The notes below the pieces were generated by a model. That model ran no database searches and was not told the origin of the DNA. It saw only the letters and a program-made list of their open reading frames with translations. Of a DNA stretch of 15,056 bases, positions 6,943 to 14,958 are shown in pieces. The DNA comes from Acholeplasmataceae bacterium UBA6235. Lineage in GTDB: Bacteria; Bacillota_I; Bacilli_A; Acholeplasmatales; UBA5453. The DNA is taken from NCBI GenBank assembly GCA_002441525.1, contig DJWH01000004.1, positions 1 to 15,056 of the forward strand, read 5' to 3'. The position numbers were made by a program, and so were the translations under genes. How positions within the stretch are numbered: the first letter of the stretch is position 1; each line of letters opens with the position of its first letter.

Positions 6943-7530
6943 ATGTATATAATAAGAAGTGCTGAGTTTGTTAAAAGTGGGACAGATGAGTCACACTATC
7001 CAGAAGCACTAAAATCTGAATATCTTTTTTTAGGGCGTAGTAATGTGGGTAAAAGCTCATTGATAAATGCCATAGTCAATCGTAAAAATTTAGCGAGAAC
7101 TTCTTCAGAACCAGGTAAAACCATCACGATGAATTTCTTTAATATCAATAATGAAATCTATTTGGTGGATGCTCCAGGTTATGGTTATGCAAGACGCAGT
7201 AAAACCTCGATTGCGCAGTTCCAACAAATGCTTTTAAATTATATCCAAAACAGAGATTCATTGAAACGCATTTTCATGTTAATTGACATGAAAGTTGGTG
7301 CAACCAAAGATGACATTGAAGTCTATGGTTCGATGAAACGGGCAGGGTATGAAGTGACCATCCTCTTGACTAAGCAAGATAAATTAAACCAAAGTGAACG
7401 TTCAAAAAATGTAAACATGATTAAATCACAACTCAATGATGCTGAAGTTTTAATGATTCCAACATCCAGTGAATCGAAAAGAGGCATCGAAAAAATACAC
7501 GCCATATTTGAGGAGGACCTACATGAATAA
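6943..7530 (+). CDS. engB: Ribosome biogenesis GTPase EngB/YsxC
   Basis: This small GTPase acts in late assembly of the large ribosomal subunit and is essential in Bacillus. The 195 residues show the circular order of a TRAFAC GTPase: G1 GRSNVGKSS at 31-39, switch I with EPGKTITMNFF and the G2 threonine near 60, G3 DAPGYG at 76-81, G4 TKQDK at 143-147 and a G5-like PTSS segment. EPGKT followed by NFF, and DAPGYGYA, are typical of EngB rather than Era or Der. The ribosome binding site is weak (GAGTGAT, 6931-6937). The last eight bases overlap degV, so the two are co-transcribed. The same gene follows lonA in Bacillus, which supports orthology. Confidence 0.96.
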   Translation: MYIIRSAEFVKSGTDESHYPEALKSEYLFLGRSNVGKSSLINAIVNRKNLARTSSEPGKTITMNFFNINNEIYLVDAPGYGYARRSKTSIAQFQQMLLNYIQNRDSLKRIFMLIDMKVGATKDDIEVYGSMKRAGYEVTILLTKQDKLNQSERSKNVNMIKSQLNDAEVLMIPTSSESKRGIEKIHAIFEEDLHE

Positions 7531-8374
7531 AGTAATCATAATGACAGATTCGACGTGTGATTTAACCAAATCTTTAATCGAAAGCCGTGGAATCCATGTG
7601 GCACCACTCTATGTCAATTTCGGGGATTTAAGCTATCGTGATGGTGTCGATTTAACCACAGAAGAACTATACGCCAAAGTCGATGAACTTGGGTTTTTAC
7701 CAAAGTCCGCTGCGGTTTCACCCGGTGACTTTGTGAATGAATTTACCCCATTCATTGAACAAGGATTCGACATCGTTTGTATTACCATCGGTTCTAAATT
7801 ATCTGGTACTTATCAAAGTGCTTTAATCGCTAAAGACATGGTGGATGAATCGAGAATTCATGTGGTCGATTCAAACAACTTGTCCTCAGGTGTTGGACTA
7901 GTTGTCCTTAAAGGTTGTGACCTTAGAGACCAAGGATTGAGTGCTTTAGACATCAAAAATCAACTCGATGAAATCACACCACGTGTGAGAAGTCAATTTG
8001 CCATTCAAACGATGGATTACCTCTATAAAGGCGGAAGATGTAGTGCCTTATCTGCTTTTTTAGGTGGTGTATTAGCCATCAAACCAATCATTCAAGTCAA
8101 TGATGGTAAATTGGATGTCTATAAAAAAGCCATTGGAAAAATGACCAGAGCATTGGATTATATGTTAGAAGATTATGCCGCACTTTATGATAAAATTGAC
8201 CCTGATTATGTGATGATTACGCACTCATTGGCAGATAAATCGGCGGTTTATATGAAGGAAAAAGTAGCTGAAATTGGCATGCCTAAAAATCTTTATGAAA
8301 CATTCGCAGGTTGTGTCATCTCTACCCATTGTGGCAAAGGAACCATCGGTATTTTATATATCCTTAAACCCTAG
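7523..8374 (+). CDS. DegV family protein (fatty-acid-binding, EDD fold)
   Basis: DegV proteins bind long-chain fatty acids; characterised relatives (FakB) present them to fatty acid kinase. The 283 residues are the normal length. The N-terminal motif is TDSTCDL (8-14), the lipid-contacting loop is SGTYQSA (94-100), and a GGR loop sits mid-protein (YKGGRCSA). The start ATG 7523 is chosen over an in-frame ATG 18 codons upstream because AGGAGG (7511-7516) lies six bases before it and the protein then begins at the first beta strand. The gene starts inside the end of engB, so translation is probably coupled. No terminator is evident before the T-box leader, so read-through into that leader is possible. 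No fatty acid kinase (FakA) gene is in the window; a role in fatty acid use is family-based inference. Confidence 0.92.
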   Translation: MNKVIIMTDSTCDLTKSLIESRGIHVAPLYVNFGDLSYRDGVDLTTEELYAKVDELGFLPKSAAVSPGDFVNEFTPFIEQGFDIVCITIGSKLSGTYQSALIAKDMVDESRIHVVDSNNLSSGVGLVVLKGCDLRDQGLSALDIKNQLDEITPRVRSQFAIQTMDYLYKGGRCSALSAFLGGVLAIKPIIQVNDGKLDVYKKAIGKMTRALDYMLEDYAALYDKIDPDYVMITHSLADKSAVYMKEKVAEIGMPKNLYETFAGCVISTHCGKGTIGILYILKP

Positions 8375-8383
8375 GTCATTGTA

Positions 8384-8412
8384 TTTACAACCTTAAAATT
8401 ATATGTTACAAT
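8384..8412 (+). promoter_or_regulatory. Promoter of the T-box operon
   Basis: TTTACA (8384-8389, five of six) and TACAAT (8407-8412, five of six) are 17 bases apart, and TG at 8404-8405 gives an extended -10. Transcription should begin near 8419, just before stem I of the T-box. Confidence 0.75.
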
Positions 8413-8418
8413 AAATCA

Positions 8419-8656
8419 AACGAAGAATGGGAAGAGTAAGCAAACCCCACATAATAGAGACAGATTGGTTGGTGAAAAATCTGATGTGACTTGTTGAAGG
8501 TAGCCCTGGAGTTGATTGAGTGAACGCAGAGTAACTCAATTCGGATGACCCCGTTATCGGTAATGAAGTGCTATTCACTTTTTGTGAATAGAATTAAGGT
8601 GGTACCACGATCAATCGTCCTTAAGAATGCAAATTCTTAGGGACTTTTCTTATTTT
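8419..8656 (+). promoter_or_regulatory. T-box riboswitch leader, probable tRNA-Val sensor
   Basis: The transcript binds uncharged tRNA and then allows read-through into the downstream genes. Stem I is complete: lower helix GGG/CCC, the loop-E strands AGTA and GAA (8496-8498), helix AGCAA/TTGTT, then CACAT/ATGTG and CAGATT/AATCTG below a loop containing GGTTGGTG. The best-fitting specifier is GTA (Val) at 8500-8502, followed by a purine and then the CCC strand; GGT (Gly) one base earlier is the alternative. A stem III hairpin uses CTATTCAC (8571-8578) and its complement (8584-8591). The T-box motif AAGGTGGTACCACG (8596-8609) lies in an antiterminator closed by TTAAGG (8594-8599) and CCTTAA (8619-8624). 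Valine is favoured because valS is in the regulated operon. Confidence 0.93.
8617..8656 (+). terminator. T-box regulated terminator
   Basis: A 12-pair stem with one G-T pair, from 8617-8628 to 8633-8644, closes on the loop GCAA and is followed by TTTTCTTATTTT. Its 5' arm includes the CCTTAA strand used by the antiterminator, so the two structures exclude each other. Confidence 0.92.
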
Positions 8657-8669
8657 AGGAGTGATGAAC

Positions 8670-9224
8670 ATGGAACGTATTGTGACCAAACGCTTGGTGC
8701 TCAGGGCTTTAAAACCAAGTGACGCTGCTGCGATGTTTGATTATGCAAAAACCGACGAGGTCGGACCACAAGCGGGATGGACACCGCATAAATCGGTTGA
8801 AGAATCGGCCAATATTCTCAATTACATGATTCGAACCAATGAAGTCTGGGGAATCACTACACGAGACAACGATACCTTGATTGGGACCATTGGATTACAC
8901 AAAGATGAAGATGAAAAACCAACCTATCGAAGTCTTGGTTATGTGCTTCATCCAGCATATCACGGCCAAGGGTTGATGACAGAAGCCGCGAAAGCACTCA
9001 TTGTGTATGCATTCGAACAAACCGATATAGACATCATCGGATGTGGGCACTTTATCGACAATATCGCGAGTCAAAGAGTCATTGAAAAATGTGGTTTCAT
9101 CTATCAAAAAAATATAGAAAAAGATTTTAATTTATTTGGTTTTAAAGTGCGCAAAACCTGTGCTGAATATGAAATAACCATCGATATGTATAAGGAGAAT
9201 AAACTATTATGGCAACAACACTAG
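8670..9224 (+). CDS. GNAT-family N-acetyltransferase (RimJ/RimL-like)
   Basis: The 184-residue cytoplasmic protein should transfer an acetyl group from acetyl-CoA to an amine. It begins with the RimJ/RimL-type strand TKRLVLRAL (6-14). The acetyl-CoA pyrophosphate-binding motif A is [10 protein letters not shown] (97-106), fitting Q/R-x-x-G-x-G/A, and [13 protein letters not shown] (131-143) is the usual motif B region. The acceptor is unknown; ribosomal proteins, other proteins or small molecules are all possible. ATG 8670 is preferred to GTG 8661 or ATG 8664 because AGGAG (8657-8661) stands eight bases before it. It is the first gene after the T-box terminator and its last 16 bases overlap valS, so it is under the same tRNA control. 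Nothing in the sequence explains why an acetyltransferase should respond to tRNA charging. Confidence 0.9.
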   Translation: MERIVTKRLVLRALKPSDAAAMFDYAKTDEVGPQAGWTPHKSVEESANILNYMIRTNEVWGITTRDNDTLIGTIGLHKDEDEKPTYRSLGYVLHPAYHGQGLMTEAAKALIVYAFEQTDIDIIGCGHFIDNIASQRVIEKCGFIYQKNIEKDFNLFGFKVRKTCAEYEITIDMYKENKLLWQQH

Positions 9225-11767
9225 ATACGAAATACAACCATAAAGCCGTTGAAGCAGGTCTCTATGACTTTTGGCTTGAACAAGGCTATTTTAAAGCGGA
9301 AGGCAAGAAACAACAACCATTTTGTATTGTGATTCCACCACCAAACGTTACTGGTAAACTCCATTTAGGGCATGCTTGGGATGGTACTTTACAAGACATC
9401 ATCATCCGTCGTAAACGTATGCAAGGCTATGATGCATTATTTTTACCAGGCATGGACCATGCAGGGATTGCGACCCAAGCGAAAGTCGATGAACGTCTAA
9501 AGAAAATGGGCATTTCACGTTATGATATTGGAAGAGAAAAATTCTTAGAACAAGCGTGGGCTTGGAAAGATGAATATGCGGCCCATATCAAACGCCAATG
9601 GGGTGTCTTGGGGTTGTCATTAGACTATTCGAGAGAACGTTTCACTTTAGATGAAAAACTATCGAGTGCGGTTCAAGAAGTATTCATCAAACTCTATGAA
9701 AAGGGCTTGATTTATCGAGGCAATCGCATCATCAACTGGGATGTTGAAGCGAAAACTGCATTATCGAATATTGAAGTTGAATTTGTTGAAACCAAGAGTA
9801 AACTCTATTATTTTAGATACCCACTCATCGATGGTTCAGGCCATATGATCATCGCGACCACCCGTCCTGAAACCATGTTTGCTGACCAAGCATTGATGGT
9901 TCATCCAGACGATGTTCGTTATCAATCCTTCATTGGTAAAAAGGTATATATACCAAATACTCAGGTCGAAATTCCCATCATTACCGACGATTATGTCGAT
10001 ATGACCTTTGGTACTGGGGTTGTAAAAGTTACTCCAGCCCATGACCCAAATGACTTTGAAGTTGGTAAACGTCATGGCTTAGGTATGCCATTATGTATGA
10101 CTGAAGATGGTCATATGAACGCCATGGCATTTAAATATAACGGTTTAGAGCGTTTCGAGTGCCGTAAACAATTGGTTGAAGATTTAAAACAAGCAAACTT
10201 AGTTGAAAAAATTGAAGACTATGTTAATAATGTTGGTCATTCTGAACGCACAGGCGTTGTGGTTGAACCAAGATTATCCTTACAATGGTTCGTTAAGATG
10301 AGACCACTCGTTGAAGCAGCGATTGCTAAAAGTGATACCGAGTTTGTGCCAAAACGATTTGAAAAGATCTATTTAAACTGGTTGGAAAACATTGAAGACT
10401 GGTGTATTTCTCGTCAATTATGGTGGGGACATCGTATCCCAGTTTGGTATAAAGGGGATGAAGTGGTCGTTTCCATTGAAAAACCAGGTGAAGGGTATAC
10501 CCAAGACGAAGACGTTTTAGATACGTGGTTCAGCAGTGCATTATGGCCGTTTTCAACCTTGGGTTGGCCAGGAAAAACAGCGGATTTGGCGCGTTATTAC
10601 CCAACCAATGTCCTCGTTACTGGCTATGATATCATATTCTTTTGGGTTGCCCGCATGATTTTCCAAGGCGTTGAATTTACAGATCAATCGCCATTTAAAC
10701 AAGTCTTAATGCATGGATTAGTTAGAGATGAACATGGACGTAAAATGTCAAAATCTTTAGGTAATGGCGTGGATCCTATGGACGTATCCGAAGCCTATGG
10801 CACCGATGCGATGCGTTATTTCTTATCAACCAACGCAGCCCCTGGACAAGATTTACGTTATGAAACCGAAAAAGTAGCGTCTTCATGGAACTTCATCAAT
10901 AAGCTTTGGAACATTGTTCGCTTCATCGACATGAACATCGAAGATAAGAAAGATGACTTTGATGAAGCATCCTTATCGATTTACGATCAATGGATTTTAG
11001 GTCGTTTGAATGACGTCATTGTGGATGTTGACCAAAATTATGAAAAATACGAGTTCGGTGAAGTATCTCGTACTTTATATAATTTCATTTGGGATGAGTT
11101 TGCAAGCTGGTATGTCGAAATTGCGAAAGTCACGTTAAAAGACCAACGTAAAGAAAATACCCAAAAGGTATTGTTATATGTAATCAAACAAATTCTTAAA
11201 CTATTACACCCATTCATGCCGTTTGTTACAGAACGTCTATATCAAAACCTCACCGGTGAAGCATCGATTATGATTGCAGCGTGGCCTGAGGTGAGAACTT
11301 ACACCTTTGAATCGACATTAAAATCTGTTAATGTCATTTTCGAAATGGTAACTAAAGTCCGTCAACTACGCCAAGAAATGAACATTACACCTTCAAAACC
11401 ATTGACGATGGAAATCGTTTCTAATCTAGCATTCTTAAATGCAGAACAAGACATCCTAGCTAATTTCTTAAGAAGCAATGAACTCTTAGTTTCAACACAA
11501 GAATCACTCAAAGCAGAGACCATTTTACTTGCGGGTTCTGGGTACGAACTCTATGTCTTAAAGAGTGATATCATCAGCGAGTCTGAAGAAAAAGCGAAAC
11601 TTGAAAAAGAGCTCGCTACCATCACGAAAGAACTTGAACGTGTCAAACAAATGTTGTCAAACCCTAACTTTGTCAATCGCGCAAAACCTGAAAAAGTTGA
11701 AGAAGAAAAGGCTAAAATGAACAATTATCAAGCACAATACGATGCGTTGATGAAGAAACTAGGCTAA
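9209..11767 (+). CDS. valS: Valyl-tRNA synthetase
   Basis: This class Ia enzyme activates valine with ATP and charges tRNA-Val. The 852 residues are slightly shorter than Bacillus ValS. The HIGH-type motif reads HLGH (52-55) after PPPNVTGK, and KMSKS is at 512-516. The CP1 editing domain between them, with [17 protein letters not shown], clears mischarged threonine. [18 protein letters not shown] and [20 protein letters not shown] are typical of ValS and separate it from IleS and LeuS. The anticodon-binding domain follows, and the last 65 residues or so form the charged coiled-coil arm of ValS. The gene starts inside the GNAT gene with AAGGAG (9192-9197) as ribosome binding site, and folC begins one base after its stop. 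The T-box at 8419-8656 controls it. Confidence 0.98.
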   Translation: MATTLDTKYNHKAVEAGLYDFWLEQGYFKAEGKKQQPFCIVIPPPNVTGKLHLGHAWDGTLQDIIIRRKRMQGYDALFLPGMDHAGIATQAKVDERLKKMGISRYDIGREKFLEQAWAWKDEYAAHIKRQWGVLGLSLDYSRERFTLDEKLSSAVQEVFIKLYEKGLIYRGNRIINWDVEAKTALSNIEVEFVETKSKLYYFRYPLIDGSGHMIIATTRPETMFADQALMVHPDDVRYQSFIGKKVYIPNTQVEIPIITDDYVDMTFGTGVVKVTPAHDPNDFEVGKRHGLGMPLCMTEDGHMNAMAFKYNGLERFECRKQLVEDLKQANLVEKIEDYVNNVGHSERTGVVVEPRLSLQWFVKMRPLVEAAIAKSDTEFVPKRFEKIYLNWLENIEDWCISRQLWWGHRIPVWYKGDEVVVSIEKPGEGYTQDEDVLDTWFSSALWPFSTLGWPGKTADLARYYPTNVLVTGYDIIFFWVARMIFQGVEFTDQSPFKQVLMHGLVRDEHGRKMSKSLGNGVDPMDVSEAYGTDAMRYFLSTNAAPGQDLRYETEKVASSWNFINKLWNIVRFIDMNIEDKKDDFDEASLSIYDQWILGRLNDVIVDVDQNYEKYEFGEVSRTLYNFIWDEFASWYVEIAKVTLKDQRKENTQKVLLYVIKQILKLLHPFMPFVTERLYQNLTGEASIMIAAWPEVRTYTFESTLKSVNVIFEMVTKVRQLRQEMNITPSKPLTMEIVSNLAFLNAEQDILANFLRSNELLVSTQESLKAETILLAGSGYELYVLKSDIISESEEKAKLEKELATITKELERVKQMLSNPNFVNRAKPEKVEEEKAKMNNYQAQYDALMKKLG

Positions 11768-11768
11768 T

Positions 11769-13034
11769 ATGTTCAAACACATTGAAGAAGCAGTGGCTTG
11801 GATTGAACACCAAGTCAAATTTAAACCTAAAACCGATTTAGACCGAATGCGTGCAGCTGCTTTAGCGTTGGGTAACCCTCAGGATGCTTATAAAATCATC
11901 CATGTGGGTGGTACCAATGGTAAGGGCTCTGTCGTCAGTTATATCTCTACCATCCTCAACAAACACATGAAGGTTGGTACATACACATCGCCTTACATCC
12001 TCAAATTTAACGAACGTATCAAAGTGAATTTGGAAATGATTCCAGATGACGTCTTGTTGAATTATATCAATCAAATGGTTTCGTTCAATGAATCCTTTAG
12101 TTCTACTTACGGTGAAACCTTGTCATTTTTTGAACTCGTCACACTGATTGCTTTAGTGTACTTTAGGGATCAAAAAGTTGATATCGTCGTCCTTGAAGTG
12201 GGCTTGGGTGGGTTGTTAGACGCGACCAACATTGTTACGCCGATTGCAAGTGTCATTACCAACATTGGATTTGATCATATGCAACAATTAGGCAATACAC
12301 TAGAATCGATTGCCTACAATAAATTGGGTATCGTAAAACCAGGTATTCCTTTATTCACATCGGTAGATAACGAATTGATGCCTCAGTTTGAAACAGCTTG
12401 TCTAGAAAAGGACTCAAGACTCTATCACATTCACGATGGTTTGATTCAAATTGAATCGAGTGAACCGCTCCAATTCAGTTATGAATATCATCATTATGAA
12501 ACAGGTTTACAAGGCCTATATCAAGCGAAGAACGCAGCCTTATCCATCGCCGTTGTGAACTATTTATTTCCTAAAATTCCTATTCGTTCCATTAAAGATG
12601 GGATTCATGAAACAGTATGGCCAGGTCGATTCGAAGTGTTATCAAGAAACCCAATGGTTATCCTAGATGGGGCACACAATCGTCATGGGATTAAAGCACT
12701 CGTCAATAGTGTTCAAACGATGTATCCAAACCGTGTCATTCACAGCCTATTTTGTGCGATGGCAGACAAAGAAACCAGTTTGATGCTAGAGATGATTTCA
12801 TCGATATCATCTTCGGTAACTGTGACCCATTTTGATTATAAGAGGGTAGCAGAATTGTCGGTATTGTTGGAACAAACCCCGCACCCTCATAAACGTGCTA
12901 TTGAAGACCCAGTGGTTGCTGTAGACACCTTGATTAAGGATGCTAAACCAGACGATATTTTGGTCATTACGGGATCGCTCTATTTTGTATCATTCATCAG
13001 ACCTTACTTGCTCAATCGATTTAACCTCGCTTAA
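11769..13034 (+). CDS. folC: Folylpolyglutamate synthase/dihydrofolate synthase
   Basis: FolC adds glutamate to folates (and, in bifunctional forms, to dihydropteroate) using ATP. The 421 residues begin with the Mur-ligase-like ATP domain, P-loop GTNGKGS at 48-54. LEVGLGGLLDATN supplies the Mg-binding glutamate, Lys185 in YNKLGIVKPG is at the position of the carbamylated lysine, and LDGAHNRHG (DGAHN 300-304) is the family signature near the start of the C-terminal domain. The start ATG follows the valS stop by one base (TAATATG) with no strong Shine-Dalgarno, so translation probably depends on ribosomes finishing valS. valS-folC is the same order as in Bacillus. Whether it has both activities cannot be read from the sequence; no folP or folA is in the window. 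Its terminator overlaps its last codons. Confidence 0.95.
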   Translation: MFKHIEEAVAWIEHQVKFKPKTDLDRMRAAALALGNPQDAYKIIHVGGTNGKGSVVSYISTILNKHMKVGTYTSPYILKFNERIKVNLEMIPDDVLLNYINQMVSFNESFSSTYGETLSFFELVTLIALVYFRDQKVDIVVLEVGLGGLLDATNIVTPIASVITNIGFDHMQQLGNTLESIAYNKLGIVKPGIPLFTSVDNELMPQFETACLEKDSRLYHIHDGLIQIESSEPLQFSYEYHHYETGLQGLYQAKNAALSIAVVNYLFPKIPIRSIKDGIHETVWPGRFEVLSRNPMVILDGAHNRHGIKALVNSVQTMYPNRVIHSLFCAMADKETSLMLEMISSISSSVTVTHFDYKRVAELSVLLEQTPHPHKRAIEDPVVAVDTLIKDAKPDDILVITGSLYFVSFIRPYLLNRFNLA

Positions 13035-13054
13035 TGGCGGGGTTTTCTTTTTTT
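13023..13054 (+). terminator. Intrinsic terminator overlapping the end of folC
   Basis: AACCTCGC (13023-13030) pairs with GCGGGGTT (13037-13044), including one G-T pair, over the six-base loop TTAATG, followed by a T-rich tail. The 5' arm is coding sequence and the stop codon TAA (13032-13034) is in the loop. Confidence 0.85.
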
Positions 13055-13065
13055 ATTGGACAGAT

Positions 13066-13074
13066 TGGTATATA
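13066..13074 (+). promoter_or_regulatory. Possible extended -10 promoter of radC
   Basis: TGGTATATA (13066-13074) resembles an extended -10 element, but no -35 box is found at the right distance. Since a terminator lies just upstream, some promoter is expected here. The leader would be about ten bases. Confidence 0.35.
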
Positions 13075-13091
13075 TATGTAGAGGTGATTCG

Positions 13092-13778
13092 ATGTTATTG
13101 ATTAAAGAAATGATGACTGAAGATAAACCACGTGAGCGATTGATTGAACACGGGGTTGAAACATTATCGAATTATGAGTTGTTGGCTATTTTATTACATA
13201 CTGGGACAAAATCACAGTCGGTGATTGAATTATCCAAACAAGTATTACACCGGTTTGACCAGCTCAAAGAGCTTGAGAAAGTAAGTTACCAAGAATGGGT
13301 GATGATGCCTGGTATCGGTATGGCAAAAGCATGTACGTTATTAGCAGCCGTTGAATTGACCAAACGAATCCTGCAAAATCGCGAGGAAAAAGTCGCACAA
13401 ATTCAAACCGCTTCCGATATTTATCATCATTTAAAACACCAGTTAAGTCACTTAGAACAAGAACATTTCTACACCATTTACTTGGACATGAAAAATCAAA
13501 TAATCGCGACAAAAAGGCTTTATATTGGTACCCTAAATCAATCGAATATTCACCCTAGAGAAGTCTTTAAACACGCGGTTAAACTCGCAGCTGCATCCGT
13601 GATTTTTGCGCACAATCATCCTTCGGGTGATTCCTCTCCCTCACTCGCGGATTATCGCGCTACCGAGCAATTAGAACAATCTGCAAAAATCATGGGTGTC
13701 GCTGTTATTGACCACATTGTAATGGGCAAAAATGAGTGTTATTCGATTAAGGAAAATCGTAAATATCATTTTATCTAG
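13092..13778 (+). CDS. radC: RadC/YsxA family protein (JAB1/MPN domain)
   Basis: The 228 residues match the usual RadC length. The N-terminal part (1-100) has a helix-hairpin-helix-like MPGIGMAKACTLLAAVEL (72-89), a DNA-binding type element. The C-terminal JAB1/MPN domain shows the zinc metalloprotease-like pattern HNHPSGDSSPSLAD, with His174, His176 and Asp187 as ligands and the EVFKHAVKLAAAS segment before it. The name RadC comes from an early link to DNA repair that was later questioned, so the true role is unknown. ATG 13092 is chosen over an in-frame TTG 12 codons upstream because GAGGTGAT (13081-13088) stands three bases before it. In Bacillus the orthologue also lies between folC and rplU, beside maf and mreB, which are missing here. 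Confidence 0.94.
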   Translation: MLLIKEMMTEDKPRERLIEHGVETLSNYELLAILLHTGTKSQSVIELSKQVLHRFDQLKELEKVSYQEWVMMPGIGMAKACTLLAAVELTKRILQNREEKVAQIQTASDIYHHLKHQLSHLEQEHFYTIYLDMKNQIIATKRLYIGTLNQSNIHPREVFKHAVKLAAASVIFAHNHPSGDSSPSLADYRATEQLEQSAKIMGVAVIDHIVMGKNECYSIKENRKYHFI

Positions 13779-13786
13779 TTTTGTTA

Positions 13787-13792
13787 TATAAT
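13787..13792 (+). promoter_or_regulatory. Possible -10 box of the DUF697-like gene
   Basis: A perfect TATAAT lies nine bases after the radC stop codon. The -35 region is poor, so the gene may also be read through from radC; no terminator separates them. Confidence 0.4.
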
Positions 13793-13812
13793 AGACTCAA
13801 GGATGTGAGTTT

Positions 13813-14808
13813 ATGGCAAACAACAAAGAGCCCCTACAAATAGAAACAAAAAAAGAACCTAAACAACCTAAACAAAAAGCGAGTACCAGTACGAAGTTTT
13901 GGGTAGCCATTGCGTTTGGTGTGATGATTCTATTCTTATTAATCTTGGTGTCATCCATCATCGATATCGGTGAACGTTTAGCTAAAATCCATGAGTATGT
14001 CGCTTATGGTTTTTATGGTGTATCTTTCTTATTAACTTACATTCTCATCATCAATCCTGTCAGAATCATTTTGGTTTCACCAGCCTTTTCGATTGAAACT
14101 GTCATGGACGATAAACCAACGCATCGTCGTTATCAAACCTATAAACGCGTCTCGAAAAATTTGATGGAACGCGATGAAATTTCTCAAACCGAAAAAGACA
14201 AATTAGCACTCGCTTTGAATAATCCAGAAGCGTTACAACTCGCACTCAACGAAATCTATAATTCAACCATGAAAAAGAAGATGAATCAAGTCATCATGAA
14301 GAATGCGAAAACGGTATTGATTTCAACAGCGATTTCACAAAACGGTCGTTTGGACTTGTTTACAGTCGTCGTTGTCAATATACGAATGATTAAAGAATTG
14401 GTCCAAATTTGTGGATTTAGACCAAGTTATAAAAACCTTGCAAAACTCACCATCAATGTCTTCAGTACCGCATTGATTGCTGAAGGATTAGAAAATATCA
14501 ACCTAAATGACATGTTACCGACATCGACTGCAAACATGTTGGGAGAAATCCCACTCATTAAGCCTGTTATGTCTTCTGTAGCACAAGGCATTACCAATGG
14601 CTTACTTACTATTCGAATTGGCGTAGTTACGCGAAAATATCTATTCGCAGACAGCAAAGAATTGAGCAAGAAAGCCATTCAAAAAGGTGCATTTATGGAA
14701 TCTTTAAAGATGATCCCAATCGTGGTCAAAGACTCCATCATCCATTTCCCTCAAAAGTTCTTCGATATGTTTAAACGCAATAAGGACGAAGAATCTACAG
14801 AATTTTAA
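13813..14808 (+). CDS. DUF697/YcjF-like membrane protein, function unknown
   Basis: The 331-residue protein has a lysine-rich hydrophilic N-terminus (1-28), two transmembrane helices (about 29-51 and 63-88), a charged helical linker (about 100-150) and a C-terminal region of moderate hydrophobicity. That region resembles DUF697: ISQNGRLDLFTVVVVNIRMIKELVQICG (174-201) matches the family pattern of a polar turn followed by a helix ending in RxIxEIxxxYG, and LLTIRIGVVTRKYL (264-277) fits its end. E. coli YcjF is the best-known relative, and its role is unclear. The start is supported by AAGGATGTGAG at 13799-13809. It lies between radC and rplU, where Bacillus has mreBCD and minCD, so an envelope role is tempting but unproven. 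Confidence 0.75.
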   Translation: MANNKEPLQIETKKEPKQPKQKASTSTKFWVAIAFGVMILFLLILVSSIIDIGERLAKIHEYVAYGFYGVSFLLTYILIINPVRIILVSPAFSIETVMDDKPTHRRYQTYKRVSKNLMERDEISQTEKDKLALALNNPEALQLALNEIYNSTMKKKMNQVIMKNAKTVLISTAISQNGRLDLFTVVVVNIRMIKELVQICGFRPSYKNLAKLTINVFSTALIAEGLENINLNDMLPTSTANMLGEIPLIKPVMSSVAQGITNGLLTIRIGVVTRKYLFADSKELSKKAIQKGAFMESLKMIPIVVKDSIIHFPQKFFDMFKRNKDEESTEF

Positions 14809-14826
14809 AAAAAGTGAGGGTTACGA

Positions 14827-14855
14827 TTGACATTAGTTTATAACTAAGGTAAAAT
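14827..14855 (+). promoter_or_regulatory. Promoter of the rplU operon
   Basis: A perfect TTGACA (14827-14832) and TAAAAT (14850-14855, five of six) stand 17 bases apart. This is the best sigma-A-type promoter in the window, fitting a ribosomal protein operon. Transcription should begin near 14862. The spacer contains the inverted repeat TTAGTT-TAT-AACTAA (14833-14847). Confidence 0.85.
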
Positions 14856-14861
14856 AGTAGC

Positions 14862-14958
14862 GTTGCAAAGAATACCACATAGAACAGGTTATAAATATGG
14901 ATATATCCATTACCTTAGATAGTGAGTCTTCAAACATAAATAAGGAGGTGTATTTGTA
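14862..14958 (+). promoter_or_regulatory. L21-type ribosomal leader
   Basis: About 97 transcribed bases precede rplU, far longer than most leaders here. A hairpin is clear: ATGGAT (14897-14902) with ATCCAT (14905-14910), extended below by AGGT (14886-14889) with ACCT (14912-14915). AAGGAGGTG (14942-14950) is an almost perfect ribosome binding site. Firmicutes carry a conserved L21 leader at this place, thought to give feedback control by a protein of the operon; I assign it by position and structure, not by alignment. Confidence 0.65.

Noticed and set aside
7469..7522. Longer degV start within engB
   Set aside because: The strong AGGAGG at 7511-7516 serves ATG 7523, and the DegV fold begins there.
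8375..8418. Terminator between degV and the T-box leader
   Set aside because: No stem-loop with a T tract is visible; only the T-box operon promoter is found here.
8661..8669. GTG 8661 or ATG 8664 as the GNAT gene start
   Set aside because: Both overlap the AGGAGTGA ribosome binding site; ATG 8670 has proper spacing.
9836..10075. 79-codon minus-strand open frame inside valS
   Set aside because: It overlaps the conserved ValS editing domain and has no independent signal.
13056..13091. Upstream in-frame TTG as the radC start
   Set aside because: It follows the folC terminator tail directly, lacks a ribosome binding site and adds residues untypical of RadC.
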